Shown: one piece after another, positions 1-7,653 of the stretch
Layout: the number at the start of each line of letters is the position of its first letter
Position numbering within the stretch: the stretch's first letter is position 1
Virus record (IMG/VR): IMGVR_UViG_3300035698_033471
Span: 1-36,609 of that record
Reading direction: 5' to 3' (one strand)
Origin: a virus
DNA length: 36,609 nt
Program-made: the position numbers and the translations under genes
The notes under the pieces: generated by a model
Seen by the model: only the letters and a program-made list of their open reading frames with translations
Told to the model about the DNA's origin: nothing
Database searches by the model: none

Positions 1-137
1 GAGGTTTTATTTGAAGTTTTTGACCGAACATAGGGTGCGATGTGGCCGAATAATTTATTTACTATTTGTTTATCCAGCGAAGCCTGAGCATTTATTAATT
101 CATCGATTTCATTCTTACTTATTGTTTTGTCGTCCAT
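1..137 (-). CDS. Unknown protein, N-terminal fragment (runs off window)
   Basis: An open frame starts at an ATG at 137-135 and continues to the window edge, giving the first 45 codons of a protein that begins MDDKTISKNEIDELINAQA. Only three bases separate this ATG from the stop codon of the upstream recA-like gene, so the two are probably co-transcribed and translationally coupled. The helical, charged N-terminus is loosely reminiscent of the 'S..EIDELL' start of FliM/FliN-type proteins, but this is too short to carry a family call. Function unknown; the rest of the gene lies outside the window. Confidence 0.6.
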   Translation of the reverse strand, partial: MDDKTISKNEIDELINAQASLDKQIVNKLFGHIAPYVRSKTSNKT

Positions 138-140
138 TAT

Positions 141-1355
141 TTATTTGCCTGCCCGGACAGCCTCAACCTCTTCAATTGAATTGCTGTCGATTTTAGCAAA
201 GGTTTTATGCTCAAGAATATTTTGTTCGATAACTAAGGCGCTCTCAAACATGGCATCCATGTACTTTTTATATTCAGGCTTGTATAGTATTTCGTTAAAC
301 TCTGTCTTATAAAACTTTTCTTCAATTTTAACTTCGCCGGTTTCGATATCGCTAACCGTAAAATGTTTCCATGCGCCTGTGCCATTGACAGACAGTAGCT
401 CTTTTTTATATTTCACGCCTGGCAGGTCGTATGTTTTGTTTAATTCCTCACAGTGTGACCGAAATAGGTCAAACACTTCCTCGTGTTCAACTACACCAAC
501 ACCGAATATAATTCTAAATTCACATTCCCTAAATGGCCTTGCTACACGATTTTTAATCGTCTTTGCTTTTACCTTAATGCCGATGACATCGCCAGTCTTT
601 TTATCTTTTATCGTAGTTTGCCCAGTGGAAGAAATTCTTATCCTCACGCTAGAGGCATATGGAATTGCCATGCCGCCCGGAGTTGTCGTAGGGTCTCCGA
701 ACATGACACCAATCTTTTGCCTTTGCTGGTTGATGAGAAGAAATGTAACATTTTGATTTCCAATAATGTTTGTAATTTTTCTCATTCCTCGGCCAAGGGT
801 TCGAGCCTGGAGGCCAATAGTGTTTTGTTCATAGCTACCCTCCAATTCTGCTTTAGGCGAAGAAGCAGCAACCGAGTCCCAGATAATTGTAACTGGAACA
901 TTCTTTTTCATTGCTCTTGCTTTTAAAATAGTAGATTCTGCAATGGCGAAGATCTCTTCCGTGCAAGCAGTTTGACAAAAAACAAATCTACTTTCTACGT
1001 TGATGCCAAGCTGCTTAAGGTTATTTAGGCTCGTGGCATTTTCAGTATCAATATAAACAACTATTCCGCCTTGCTGTTGGGTTGATTTGGCAGCCTCAAA
1101 AGCCAAATGACTTTTCCCAGAAGAGGTCGGACCCTGAATTTCAATCACACGTCCCTCCGGCAGACCGCAGTTAAGCTTGTTACCAATGATACAGTTAAGC
1201 TGTTGAGAACCTGTTCCAATCCATCTTTTAATATTGGATGGTGCTTCACCGCCGCTTAAATTAAAAGCGATGTTTTCGCCATTCTCCTTGTTTAGCTGCT
1301 TGATTAAAGTGTCAGTAAAATCGTCGATTTCTTCTTTGCTTTTTTTCTTAACCAT
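141..1355 (-). CDS. recA: RecA/UvsX-family recombinase
   Basis: A 404-residue ATP-dependent strand-exchange protein that should form filaments on single-stranded DNA and drive recombination-dependent replication and repair. The Walker A motif GPTSSGKS is at residues 75-82, followed by the RecA-type YIDTEN segment (101-106), DSVAA and the 'PKAELEG' stretch. The L2/ATP-sensing region NQQRQKIGVMFGDPTTTPGG closely follows bacterial RecA. These motifs look more like bacterial RecA than T4 UvsX. The start at 1355 has AAAGGA just upstream. It is the gene after the ssDNA-binding protein gene, separated from it by a hairpin terminator at 1442-1467, and leads directly into the partial gene at the window edge. 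With the gp32-like SSB and the Cas4-like nuclease it would form a phage recombination set. The family call is firm; RecA versus UvsX naming is a convention. Confidence 0.96.
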   Translation of the reverse strand: MVKKKSKEEIDDFTDTLIKQLNKENGENIAFNLSGGEAPSNIKRWIGTGSQQLNCIIGNKLNCGLPEGRVIEIQGPTSSGKSHLAFEAAKSTQQQGGIVVYIDTENATSLNNLKQLGINVESRFVFCQTACTEEIFAIAESTILKARAMKKNVPVTIIWDSVAASSPKAELEGSYEQNTIGLQARTLGRGMRKITNIIGNQNVTFLLINQQRQKIGVMFGDPTTTPGGMAIPYASSVRIRISSTGQTTIKDKKTGDVIGIKVKAKTIKNRVARPFRECEFRIIFGVGVVEHEEVFDLFRSHCEELNKTYDLPGVKYKKELLSVNGTGAWKHFTVSDIETGEVKIEEKFYKTEFNEILYKPEYKKYMDAMFESALVIEQNILEHKTFAKIDSNSIEEVEAVRAGK

Positions 1356-1441
1356 ATTATCCTTTTAACTTTCAACAGCAAACATTTTATAGTTTTGTTA
1401 ATAAGCCCAGGGCCTACAGCAAAACAAAATTATTATAAGAT

Positions 1442-1467
1442 GAGCGAGCCCAAAATCAGGCTCGCTC
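1442..1467 (-). terminator. Hairpin terminator after ssb
   Basis: A perfect 9-bp inverted repeat, GAGCGAGCC / GGCTCGCTC, encloses an 8-nt loop. Read leftward it is followed by a U-rich tail (TCTTATAATAATTTTG). It lies 16 bp past the ssb stop codon and ahead of recA, so it would end or attenuate ssb transcription. Confidence 0.8.
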
Positions 1468-1482
1468 TAATCTTTTCAATTA

Positions 1483-2361
1483 TCAAAATTCGATGTCATC
1501 ATCCAAATCTGCAAAAGCGTCATTTATATCCTTGACCGCTTTTTCATCTTTTTCTGATGGCTTCGGACCACGGGAGGCTGTTCTTTCAGCTTTTTCGATC
1601 GCCACTTCAGGTTCCGAGCTGTCTTCGTCGTCCCCGCCTGCCTTTTTGGCAATGAAGTTTTCTATAGCTTTGCTAAGATATTCCGAATCTCTAACCATGC
1701 TCTTGAAATAAGCTTCAAGGTCAGGGATGGAATCAACAATATCCTTAGTTCCCTTTTTACTAGGCGCAACAGGACTTGATTTTCTGCGAGGTTGAACATC
1801 ATAGTCTTTTACAACATACTGCTGGAACTTCTTACCCGAATCCGTGACTTTGAGAGTAAAATCAAATCCATCTTGTGGATCCATCATGTCTTCCTCAGCA
1901 TAATCAGGATGCGCCAGAACGCTATAAATAGCTTTTAGTAAGTTGGAATTCAATTCCCAAACCTGTACGCCTTTATTCTCTTCTCCTCGAATAAGAACAG
2001 GTGCGTAATATCGATCTTTTGGTCGAAGCGAATTCATTAGAGTGAATGATTCTTTTGAACGGTCGCCTCGTAGTTCTTCAAGAAAGTCAAAAACAGGATC
2101 TTCTTCACCAAACTGAGCTGGTGCGACAAGTCGGTATTCATGTAGCATCTTATTGTCATAATAAGAAACCTCCTGAAAGGCTTGTCCGTTTTTGCTCTCG
2201 TAAGGTAAGAAACGAATTTCGTATGTGCTTGATTCTCCGCTTTTACCAAGCTTTGGATTAAACCAAGAAAGTTTTGGTCGGTCGCCCCTCTTCTTCGAAG
2301 CTTTATTGTCCCCGTTGAGGTCAGCGATTTTTTGTTTAATTGCACTTAGATCATATGCCAT
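1483..2361 (-). CDS. gp32-like single-stranded DNA-binding protein
   Basis: A 292-residue protein of T4 gp32 type that coats single-stranded DNA during replication and recombination. It shows the expected N-terminal basic/aromatic region (KLSWFNPKLGKSG...YEIRFLP) and a C-terminal acidic tail ending in INDAFADLDDDIEF, the kind of tail that recruits replication partners. It has no cysteine at all, so the zinc-binding site of T4 gp32 is missing. The start is fixed by a strong AAGGAG seven bases before the ATG at 2361. A promoter-like TATAAT lies about 110 bp upstream, and a terminator follows, so this abundant protein is probably expressed as its own unit ahead of recA. Confidence 0.88.
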   Translation of the reverse strand: MAYDLSAIKQKIADLNGDNKASKKRGDRPKLSWFNPKLGKSGESSTYEIRFLPYESKNGQAFQEVSYYDNKMLHEYRLVAPAQFGEEDPVFDFLEELRGDRSKESFTLMNSLRPKDRYYAPVLIRGEENKGVQVWELNSNLLKAIYSVLAHPDYAEEDMMDPQDGFDFTLKVTDSGKKFQQYVVKDYDVQPRRKSSPVAPSKKGTKDIVDSIPDLEAYFKSMVRDSEYLSKAIENFIAKKAGGDDEDSSEPEVAIEKAERTASRGPKPSEKDEKAVKDINDAFADLDDDIEF

Positions 2362-2465
2362 GTTTTTATCTCCTTATTTATCTTTCGTTATTATCTTTGT
2401 TTGTTATCTTAGATAAAATATCAAGTACCTTATCTAACCATTGTAAAATATTTTTTTAAACTACG

Positions 2466-2479
2466 TTTGTATTATACCT
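2466..2479 (-). promoter_or_regulatory. Promoter-like element AGGTATAATACAAA (before ssb)
   Basis: Read leftward this is AGGTATAATACAAA, containing a perfect -10 hexamer TATAAT (2476-2471) but no clear -35. The same 14 bases recur exactly at 19342-19355 before the guaB-like gene. It would start a leader of roughly 100 nt for ssb. The surrounding 248-bp gap (2362-2609) is very AT-rich and holds no convincing gene. Confidence 0.5.
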
Positions 2480-2575
2480 ACAATGGATTTGTTTTTATCT
2501 TTAAAATATATCTTTTTCTTATGTATATAAGTATGTTTTTATGAGGTATATTCTTGAAAAAAGAACCATAAAATC

Positions 2576-2598
2576 GCAATTAATTAGTCAATAATTGC
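2576..2598 (-). terminator. Weak hairpin after the HD gene
   Basis: Inverted repeat GCAATTA / TAATTGC with a 9-nt loop, 12 bp beyond the stop of the HD-domain gene, followed leftward by T-rich sequence (GATTTTATGGTTCTTTTTTC). The stem is AT-rich and therefore weak; it is a possible terminator, not a sure one. Confidence 0.35.
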
Positions 2599-2609
2599 AA
2601 TAGCTTACA

Positions 2610-3218
2610 CTACTCCAAAAGGTTTGTTTTCCCTTTGCCTTTCATACAAGCAACTCGAACTGCTGTTTGTAAAATTACACTCAGGATAGGTGATTCATAA
2701 AGTTCAGAACTCCACATTTGGCCGGCGTGATGCAGGCTGGAGATAGCTCCAATTTCTTCTGCGGACATTGGACACTTAGAACTGTTCAACCACCAAAGGG
2801 AACGTTGAACTACGGGCATTCTGCTGACTTCAGGATTAAAATCATACATCATACCCAGTTTTGACCTGTGCCAATCAGATTTTTGTTCAATATAATAATC
2901 GTTCTCGGCGTCGCCAATTTTACCAATGTCATGGAATAGAGAGGTAATAATCAGAGAATCCGAATCAACACCAGCGGCGAAGACTTTATTCAAGTCTTTA
3001 GAGATTTTTAGAATTTGTAAACTGTGTTCAACAAGGCCTCCTGGGTATGCCCCAACATACTCAATTTTAGTTGATGCCGGTGCTGCGGCTAGACGGTCTT
3101 TGAGTTCGGAGCACATCTCCAATAAAGAATTTTTCGCTTCTTCATTTTTAATTCTACCTACAAGATTTAAAAACAAATCATAATTTTTTTCAAGCTTTTC
3201 TACAAGTTTATCAGTCAT
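2610..3218 (-). CDS. HD-domain phosphohydrolase
   Basis: A 202-residue metal-dependent hydrolase of the HD superfamily. The metal-binding signature is visible in order: His65 in GLVEHSL, His96-Asp97 in LFHDIGKIG, and His163/His164 in SLHHAG. The closest general resemblance is to HD phosphohydrolases that act on nucleotides or on RNA 3' ends (YhaM-like), but the substrate cannot be read from the sequence. The start at 3218 has AGAGGAAAT just upstream. The position directly before ssb and recA suggests a role in nucleotide or nucleic-acid metabolism during replication. Confidence 0.85.
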   Translation of the reverse strand: MTDKLVEKLEKNYDLFLNLVGRIKNEEAKNSLLEMCSELKDRLAAAPASTKIEYVGAYPGGLVEHSLQILKISKDLNKVFAAGVDSDSLIITSLFHDIGKIGDAENDYYIEQKSDWHRSKLGMMYDFNPEVSRMPVVQRSLWWLNSSKCPMSAEEIGAISSLHHAGQMWSSELYESPILSVILQTAVRVACMKGKGKTNLLE

Positions 3219-3285
3219 ATTTCCTCTGTGTAGTTTATCATCAGGTGGTAAAACATTGAACCCGAATACAAATATTTCTTCTCTC

Positions 3286-3300
3286 AGATATATTATAAGA
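3286..3300 (-). promoter_or_regulatory. Possible promoter before the HD gene
   Basis: A TATAAT hexamer read leftward (3297-3292) lies about 70 bp upstream of the HD gene start. No convincing -35 is seen. It sits between the stop of the secreted protein gene and the HD gene. Confidence 0.3.
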
Positions 3301-3304
3301 CATG

Positions 3305-3931
3305 CTAGTTGGCGGCAGCTACTGAACCGACGACAATTCCTACGGCGGCGGACCCGACAATTATAAGCCCGTACTTAATCACCTCGCCAAAACCATTATC
3401 CCAGAAGCCACCTTGTGCATCGTCGACAAAATCTTTATGAATTTTAGCTAGTCGAGCATTATCCTGCCTAAGACCTTTAACAATCACATCGTTAGTTTTT
3501 GCTTGTGAAACAAGGCGAAGTTTCAGTTTATTAACTTCAAAATTCATGCGGGTCCAGTCTGAGTCTCTTTGTTTTTTAATTGCAACCTCAGCACGCTGAG
3601 TCAGACCTTCGTATTCCGAGACAATAAAAGCGACAGCAGGGGGGTTTAGAAGGACACCGGGCCAAGGCGCCTTTTTACCTAACGTTAGGTAAGTTTGTCT
3701 TTCACCATTTTCACCAGAAGTTAAATTTATTTTTGGCAACTGAATTGTTTTTAATGGAGGTATCGGATCATTTTCCAATGATACTTGTGCTTCTATTTTA
3801 CCTTCCACTAGGACATACGGCATCTCTCTAGGCGGGCTTAGCTGCCAGGCGTCTTGCGCCACTATGGAAGATGCAACAAACATAGATAGGAAACAGGCAA
3901 AAAACATTGTTTTTTTATAATTTCTATTCAT
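3305..3931 (-). CDS. Exported protein with C-terminal membrane segment (spanin-like candidate)
   Basis: A 208-residue protein with a clear N-terminal signal sequence (MNRNYKKTMFFACFLSMFVA, cleavage likely after SIVA before QDA). A soluble domain follows, then a helical, charged stretch around residues 115-165, and finally a Gly/Ala/Val-rich membrane helix ending in GSVAAAN. There is no lipobox, so it is not a classical outer-membrane lipoprotein spanin. It starts three bases after the stop of a small protein with one N-terminal membrane helix and a long coiled coil, the arrangement of an Rz-like inner-membrane spanin. A role in the final, envelope-disrupting step of lysis is therefore inferred from topology and context only; a virion or envelope protein is the alternative. 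Confidence 0.6.
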   Translation of the reverse strand: MNRNYKKTMFFACFLSMFVASSIVAQDAWQLSPPREMPYVLVEGKIEAQVSLENDPIPPLKTIQLPKINLTSGENGERQTYLTLGKKAPWPGVLLNPPAVAFIVSEYEGLTQRAEVAIKKQRDSDWTRMNFEVNKLKLRLVSQAKTNDVIVKGLRQDNARLAKIHKDFVDDAQGGFWDNGFGEVIKYGLIIVGSAAVGIVVGSVAAAN

Positions 3932-3934
3932 TTT

Positions 3935-4342
3935 TTACTCAATCGGAATACCAAAAGTTTGGTATAGACTTTCTGTTAGAGTTTCAGGGTTTTCACTGTG
4001 ATCCCTAATGATCTTAGTACGGCGATTTTCTTGTGAGATAGAAATCTTCTCTATTTCTTCTTTATATTCTTTTTCTATTCTTTCTACTTCAATAACATAA
4101 TTTTTGATTTGCTCATTCAGTTTTTCGTATTCTTCATTTTGAATTTTGCGCAAATCATTAAGTTGTTCCTGTTGTAATTTACCTTGTTCAAGGTATTGAT
4201 CAAACAAGTCCTCGTATGTGCTTGACTGCTCACAGCCCCTAGCAAAAAGAAAGACGATTGCCAACAGCAATAATACCAGCATCCAATTGCTTTTAAACCA
4301 ATTGAATACCTTTTTAAATATTCCAACTTCTTCTAAGTACAT
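3935..4342 (-). CDS. Small membrane-anchored coiled-coil protein (i-spanin-like)
   Basis: A 135-residue protein with one N-terminal membrane helix (WMLVLLLLAIVFLFA, about residues 20-34) and a highly charged helical coiled coil over about residues 45-110, rich in Glu, Gln and Lys. This N-in/C-periplasm layout matches Rz-type spanins, which are poorly conserved in sequence. It is encoded directly upstream of an exported protein with which it could pair across the periplasm. No good ribosome-binding site precedes the ATG. Alternative: any single-pass phage membrane protein. Confidence 0.6.
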   Translation of the reverse strand: MYLEEVGIFKKVFNWFKSNWMLVLLLLAIVFLFARGCEQSSTYEDLFDQYLEQGKLQQEQLNDLRKIQNEEYEKLNEQIKNYVIEVERIEKEYKEEIEKISISQENRRTKIIRDHSENPETLTESLYQTFGIPIE

Positions 4343-4379
4343 TACTATACTTTATAGCATGGTACTTTGAGATTTAAAC

Positions 4380-4727
4380 CTAATTGAGTTCATTCTTTTT
4401 GGCGGCGAAACTTACCTGGCGCATCGGAGCTTGCTCTTCTTGGCTTTTAGAAATTTGATTTTCAATGTTTTGTTCAAACATGTGTAAAAGCTCTTCATTT
4501 AGCATGGTTAGATTTATAATTTGGTCCTGTAAGCTATCTATTTTTTTTACAAGCTTTTGCGTATCGGAATTTAAAGAAAACAAGTTAGTTTCAATATTTT
4601 TATATTGTGCGGTATTTTGCTTTGCTATTGTAACCGCATTTTTCTTCCTCTCCAATGGAGCTAAATCTTTTTTATTACTTGAATTTATATAATCGAGCAC
4701 TACCTTTAAAACATTTCCTAAAATCAT
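4380..4727 (-). CDS. Unknown coiled-coil protein
   Basis: A 115-residue protein with a central coiled coil (about residues 45-95, heptad-like Leu/Ile spacing with LVKKIDSLQDQIINLTMLN). The N-terminus is short and hydrophobic (MILGNVLKVVLDYI) but probably not a membrane span. No family recognised. AGGAAA precedes the ATG at 4727. It follows the small gene at 4742 by 14 bp in a tight leftward run of small genes ending in the spanin-like pair. Confidence 0.6.
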   Translation of the reverse strand: MILGNVLKVVLDYINSSNKKDLAPLERKKNAVTIAKQNTAQYKNIETNLFSLNSDTQKLVKKIDSLQDQIINLTMLNEELLHMFEQNIENQISKSQEEQAPMRQVSFAAKKNELN

Positions 4728-4741
4728 GAACGTTTCCTATT

Positions 4742-5011
4742 TTAATTTTTATCGCCTAAACCTTTTTTAATCAAATCATATATAGTTTCGGCGTCTGTTG
4801 TATTTTTTCTATTTTTGCCATGATGTGAAGCTCTGTTTTCAACAGCTTCCTGCATTATTAAATCTAGTCTCGCATCTCTAAGCGACACAAGCTCAATAAC
4901 ATAAGAAAGGAATTGTTGGGGACTTAACCCCTTTTTAAAAAGGACTTTTCGCAGTTCTTTTAGAGAGTCCGCATCAAAATCAAAAACAACTTTTGTTTTT
5001 TCTATTGACAA
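4742..5011 (-). CDS. Small unknown protein with TTG start
   Basis: An 89-residue protein starting with a TTG (5011-5009) one base after the TAA of the upstream gene, giving MSIEKTKVVFDFDADSLKEL. An in-frame ATG exists at 5071 but lies inside the upstream gene's coding region, has no ribosome-binding site, and the extra residues look like a frame shadow of the upstream gene. The sequence is charged and helical with no recognised domain. The very tight packing suggests coupling to the upstream acidic protein. Confidence 0.55.
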   Translation of the reverse strand: MSIEKTKVVFDFDADSLKELRKVLFKKGLSPQQFLSYVIELVSLRDARLDLIMQEAVENRASHHGKNRKNTTDAETIYDLIKKGLGDKN

Positions 5012-5012
5012 G

Positions 5013-5654
5013 TTAACCGCCAGCCGGGCCTGTAACGCCAGCTCTTGGTTGAGGAAATTTTGGCATTTCATTTGCCGAATTTTCTGATTCCACTGGTTTC
5101 AAATTCCATTGTTTATCCAAAATATCCATCATCTCCACTGCTGTCCTTTCATTGTAGTTACTTCTTATATAAGCTTTTGCTCTGTTTAGAATAATAGACC
5201 TTACATCTATTAAAGCTTCAACGTTATTTACTAGCCGAGAAACACTTCGAGCAAAATCTTGTAAATCAATTTGTGGCGTATTCATAACAGGCGGAGGAGG
5301 TGGATCAACTTCCTCCTCTCCGCTATCATCACCAAAAGAGTCATCAAGACCCAGGTCATCGTCAGCAGCTGGTTCAGCATCTTCCTCGGCAGGTTCGTCA
5401 AGGTCGGCGTCTAAATCCAAATCCTGTTCAAACAAATAGTTCATAAGACCAGAAACATTTTTTTCCTCAAATATTTCCGAAGTAGGGATTGATTCTCTCT
5501 CATATTGAATAAAATATCTGTCAATAGCCTGATCAAGCGATATCTGTGTTACATCCGTCGGAGCAAAATCAGCCATAGACTGAGGCCTGTTTATTGATTC
5601 AGCTTCTTTTAAAAATGCTTTGCTAGCTTTTTTCTTGTGTTTTTTATTTTGCAT
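5013..5654 (-). CDS. Acidic, proline-rich phage protein (structural or scaffold candidate)
   Basis: A 213-residue protein with a Lys-rich N-terminus, a long Asp/Glu-rich disordered centre (about residues 77-117), a five-proline run, a helical C-terminal domain (DLQDFARSVSRLVNNVEALI...) and a Pro/Gly/Ala tail. AAGG precedes the ATG at 5654. Its organisation (short basic helix, acidic linker, helical block, low-complexity tail) resembles the protein at 31561-32094. It lies directly after the SOD-fold protein. A capsid-internal, scaffold or chaperone role is plausible from composition and context; no domain is recognised. Confidence 0.6.
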   Translation of the reverse strand: MQNKKHKKKASKAFLKEAESINRPQSMADFAPTDVTQISLDQAIDRYFIQYERESIPTSEIFEEKNVSGLMNYLFEQDLDLDADLDEPAEEDAEPAADDDLGLDDSFGDDSGEEEVDPPPPPVMNTPQIDLQDFARSVSRLVNNVEALIDVRSIILNRAKAYIRSNYNERTAVEMMDILDKQWNLKPVESENSANEMPKFPQPRAGVTGPAGG

Positions 5655-5674
5655 TTTTTTACCTTAGTGTTGTA

Positions 5675-6544
5675 TTATTCTATCTCTTCATTGCCTGGTT
5701 CGGGCATTTGTTCCGACTCATCAGCGGCAGCAATCATCTTTTCGGGCTCTTTACTAAATTCACGTTTTACTGAATACAATATGGCCAGTTCGGATTTCTG
5801 TGCAACAATCATTCTTGCTTCAACAACATCCCAATTAATTTCTCTCATCATTGAGACAATATAATCGTCTTTATTGTTTTGATAATCAGCAAAATATGCA
5901 TGTTCCCACATGTCCATGACAAGGATTGGAATTGCGCCGAGGGGGATATTCGCATCGTTGGAATCAATAGTTGCATTCATATAAGCTTTCTGGTGTGGTT
6001 CGTAAAAAAGAACGCCCCAGCCGTTTTGTGATGCACGGCATGCAGCCATAAAGTCAAACTGCCAATTTTCAAAAGTTCCGAAGTCTCTCGCAAGACGCAT
6101 ATATGGCAAACTATCTAAGCTTATTTCTGATGCAAGATCAGAGATATTATTAAAATACAACTCATGCAGTTTGACCGCATTTAGGTTATAAGTTTCACTA
6201 ACTTTCAGATTTCTATAATCGCTATTATTAGCATTCGAATCATTTGTACTAGCAGTGTCGAGGCCAGAACTTGCTCTATTAAAACCTTCTATGAATTTCT
6301 CATAAAGGCCCTCGTGAGCTTTTTTTGTTTCTGCCGATATTCTCTCGGTTGTAAGATGAAAGCTCTGCCTGGTCGTAATATGAGCCTCCTTCAAGACATC
6401 TTTACTGGACTGCTTTTTTTCCACCACTTTGTCAATCTTATTTTTTTTATCGAAATCTTTTTTAGAATCTGATTTCTCTGGCATTTTACCAGACTTTTTA
6501 AACGATTCTTTTACGGAATCGGCTATGAGTTTCTTTAAATCCAT
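5675..6544 (-). CDS. Fe/Mn superoxide-dismutase-fold protein
   Basis: A 289-residue protein. After a Lys-rich N-terminal tail of about 60 residues, the sequence aligns with Fe/Mn superoxide dismutase along its length: ISAETKKAHEGLY (E. coli SodB has ISAETIEYHYGKH), KLHELYFNN (VWNHTFYWN), FMAACRASQNGWGVLF, and ILVMDMWEHAYFADYQN followed by INWDVV. All four metal ligands are present: His77, His127, Asp211 and His215. However, the gateway tyrosine (E. coli Tyr34) aligns with Ile85, His30 with Tyr81, and Gln69 with an alanine. Metal binding seems preserved while the proton-relay residues are not, so dismutase activity is doubtful. An acidic tail ends the protein. GAGG precedes the ATG. The context is a cassette of acidic and coiled-coil phage proteins rather than metabolic genes. 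Confidence 0.85.
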   Translation of the reverse strand: MDLKKLIADSVKESFKKSGKMPEKSDSKKDFDKKNKIDKVVEKKQSSKDVLKEAHITTRQSFHLTTERISAETKKAHEGLYEKFIEGFNRASSGLDTASTNDSNANNSDYRNLKVSETYNLNAVKLHELYFNNISDLASEISLDSLPYMRLARDFGTFENWQFDFMAACRASQNGWGVLFYEPHQKAYMNATIDSNDANIPLGAIPILVMDMWEHAYFADYQNNKDDYIVSMMREINWDVVEARMIVAQKSELAILYSVKREFSKEPEKMIAAADESEQMPEPGNEEIE

Positions 6545-6612
6545 CTTTGCCTCATTTTTGTATCTAACGTTTATAAATATGAAGCAGAAAGCAAAACAAA
6601 GTATTGATTTTT

Positions 6613-7653
6613 TTATTCTATTAATTCTTTTTGAATATAATCGAAAATGTCGGAACGGTCGGTGCCGAGGCCAAACATAGTCATGTTCAAAGTAGGTGAC
6701 ACCTGTATTACTTTTTTACAAAGAGCGTCATTTGGCTGCTTCTCACAAGCAAACGTATTGTAGTTTTTTGCCAAAAACACCTCTCTTTTTATACTGGTAT
6801 AAATTTTGTTTCGAATAGTTTTAATGAAGTTTTCTGGGATGTCGGCAGTTCTTTTTGTTATCTTTGTAACAAATGGGTGTTTTTTACAAACAAGAAAATA
6901 GTTTTTATTTGCTGTGGCGATGGAATCAGCAGAAAGCCCAATAAGTTTTATAAGGTTGCCTTTTTCGTTAATTAAGCCTTCAAAACCATCTTCGTTTAAA
7001 AATCTGCTATGGTTGGTAAAGACAGATAATTTATACCAAAGAGTAACAAGTTTTTCTTGTTTAAAACTTATATTGCTAAAATTCGTTCCCAAATTCTTAT
7101 TTGCCTTTTGAGCGAATTCGGTAGTGGCAAAGCCCAGGAATATCGCTATATTTTGACTTTTAGTTTTATAAATTCCTCCAACCTTTAAATCGTTGTTTGG
7201 TATCGAATTAACGTTTTGAAGTTTTAATATTTTATAGTACAATTCGGATTTATATATTACCGGCGTATATTTTTTATTAATGATTGCAAAAACATATTTC
7301 CCAGGCAGTTTTCCATTCACACCAAGAGGCTTTTTTGTTAAGGAATTTAATAAAACATCAAACGAAATACTATGAACAAATTTATTGTCTATTAAAACCA
7401 TAGCTTTTTTATTATAATATCCTAGAAATTTAATCTCAACAGGCTTGTTACTATAAATTTTATATTGCTCATCATCTTTATATTTTTCTTTGCCCTTTTC
7501 ACCACTTACAACAAAAGGATGAATCATGTTATGGTTGCTTTTTAAAACTTTAGACTTTAACTCAGGGTATTCTAACCATTTTTGTATTTCAAAACTTTCG
7601 ACTGGGGCGAGGGAAAATACTATTTCTTTTGGTATCCTTGCAGTAAAAATCAT
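6613..7653 (-). CDS. Unknown protein, paralogue A flanking the polymerase gene
   Basis: A 346-residue protein of unrecognised family. Its ATG overlaps the stop codon of the DNA polymerase gene by one base (TAATG), so translation is coupled. It is a diverged paralogue of the protein encoded on the other side of the polymerase (11644-12852). Shared landmarks in the same order are the start (ARIPKEI / GTIPEEI), VGGIYKT...IAIFLGFATTE versus VGHIYRT...KALFLGFVNTI, ISF....L.TLW..L..F, a KKH motif, and a C-terminal PTL/GM...DIF segment. No enzymatic motif is visible. The tight linkage suggests a polymerase-associated or shared regulatory role, but this is inference. Confidence 0.75.
   Translation of the reverse strand: MIFTARIPKEIVFSLAPVESFEIQKWLEYPELKSKVLKSNHNMIHPFVVSGEKGKEKYKDDEQYKIYSNKPVEIKFLGYYNKKAMVLIDNKFVHSISFDVLLNSLTKKPLGVNGKLPGKYVFAIINKKYTPVIYKSELYYKILKLQNVNSIPNNDLKVGGIYKTKSQNIAIFLGFATTEFAQKANKNLGTNFSNISFKQEKLVTLWYKLSVFTNHSRFLNEDGFEGLINEKGNLIKLIGLSADSIATANKNYFLVCKKHPFVTKITKRTADIPENFIKTIRNKIYTSIKREVFLAKNYNTFACEKQPNDALCKKVIQVSPTLNMTMFGLGTDRSDIFDYIQKELIE

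Noticed and set aside
1-137. FliM/FliN or CheC homologue at the window edge
   Set aside because: Only a short 'EIDELI' stretch is similar, which is too little for a family call.
379-926. Long rightward frames opposite the recA-like gene
   Set aside because: They are antisense shadows of a strongly conserved gene and show no domain or ribosome-binding site.
2522-2540. T4-style late promoters (TATAAATA)
   Set aside because: No clear TATAAATA was found at suitable distance before the structural-type genes; AT-rich look-alikes are too common to count.
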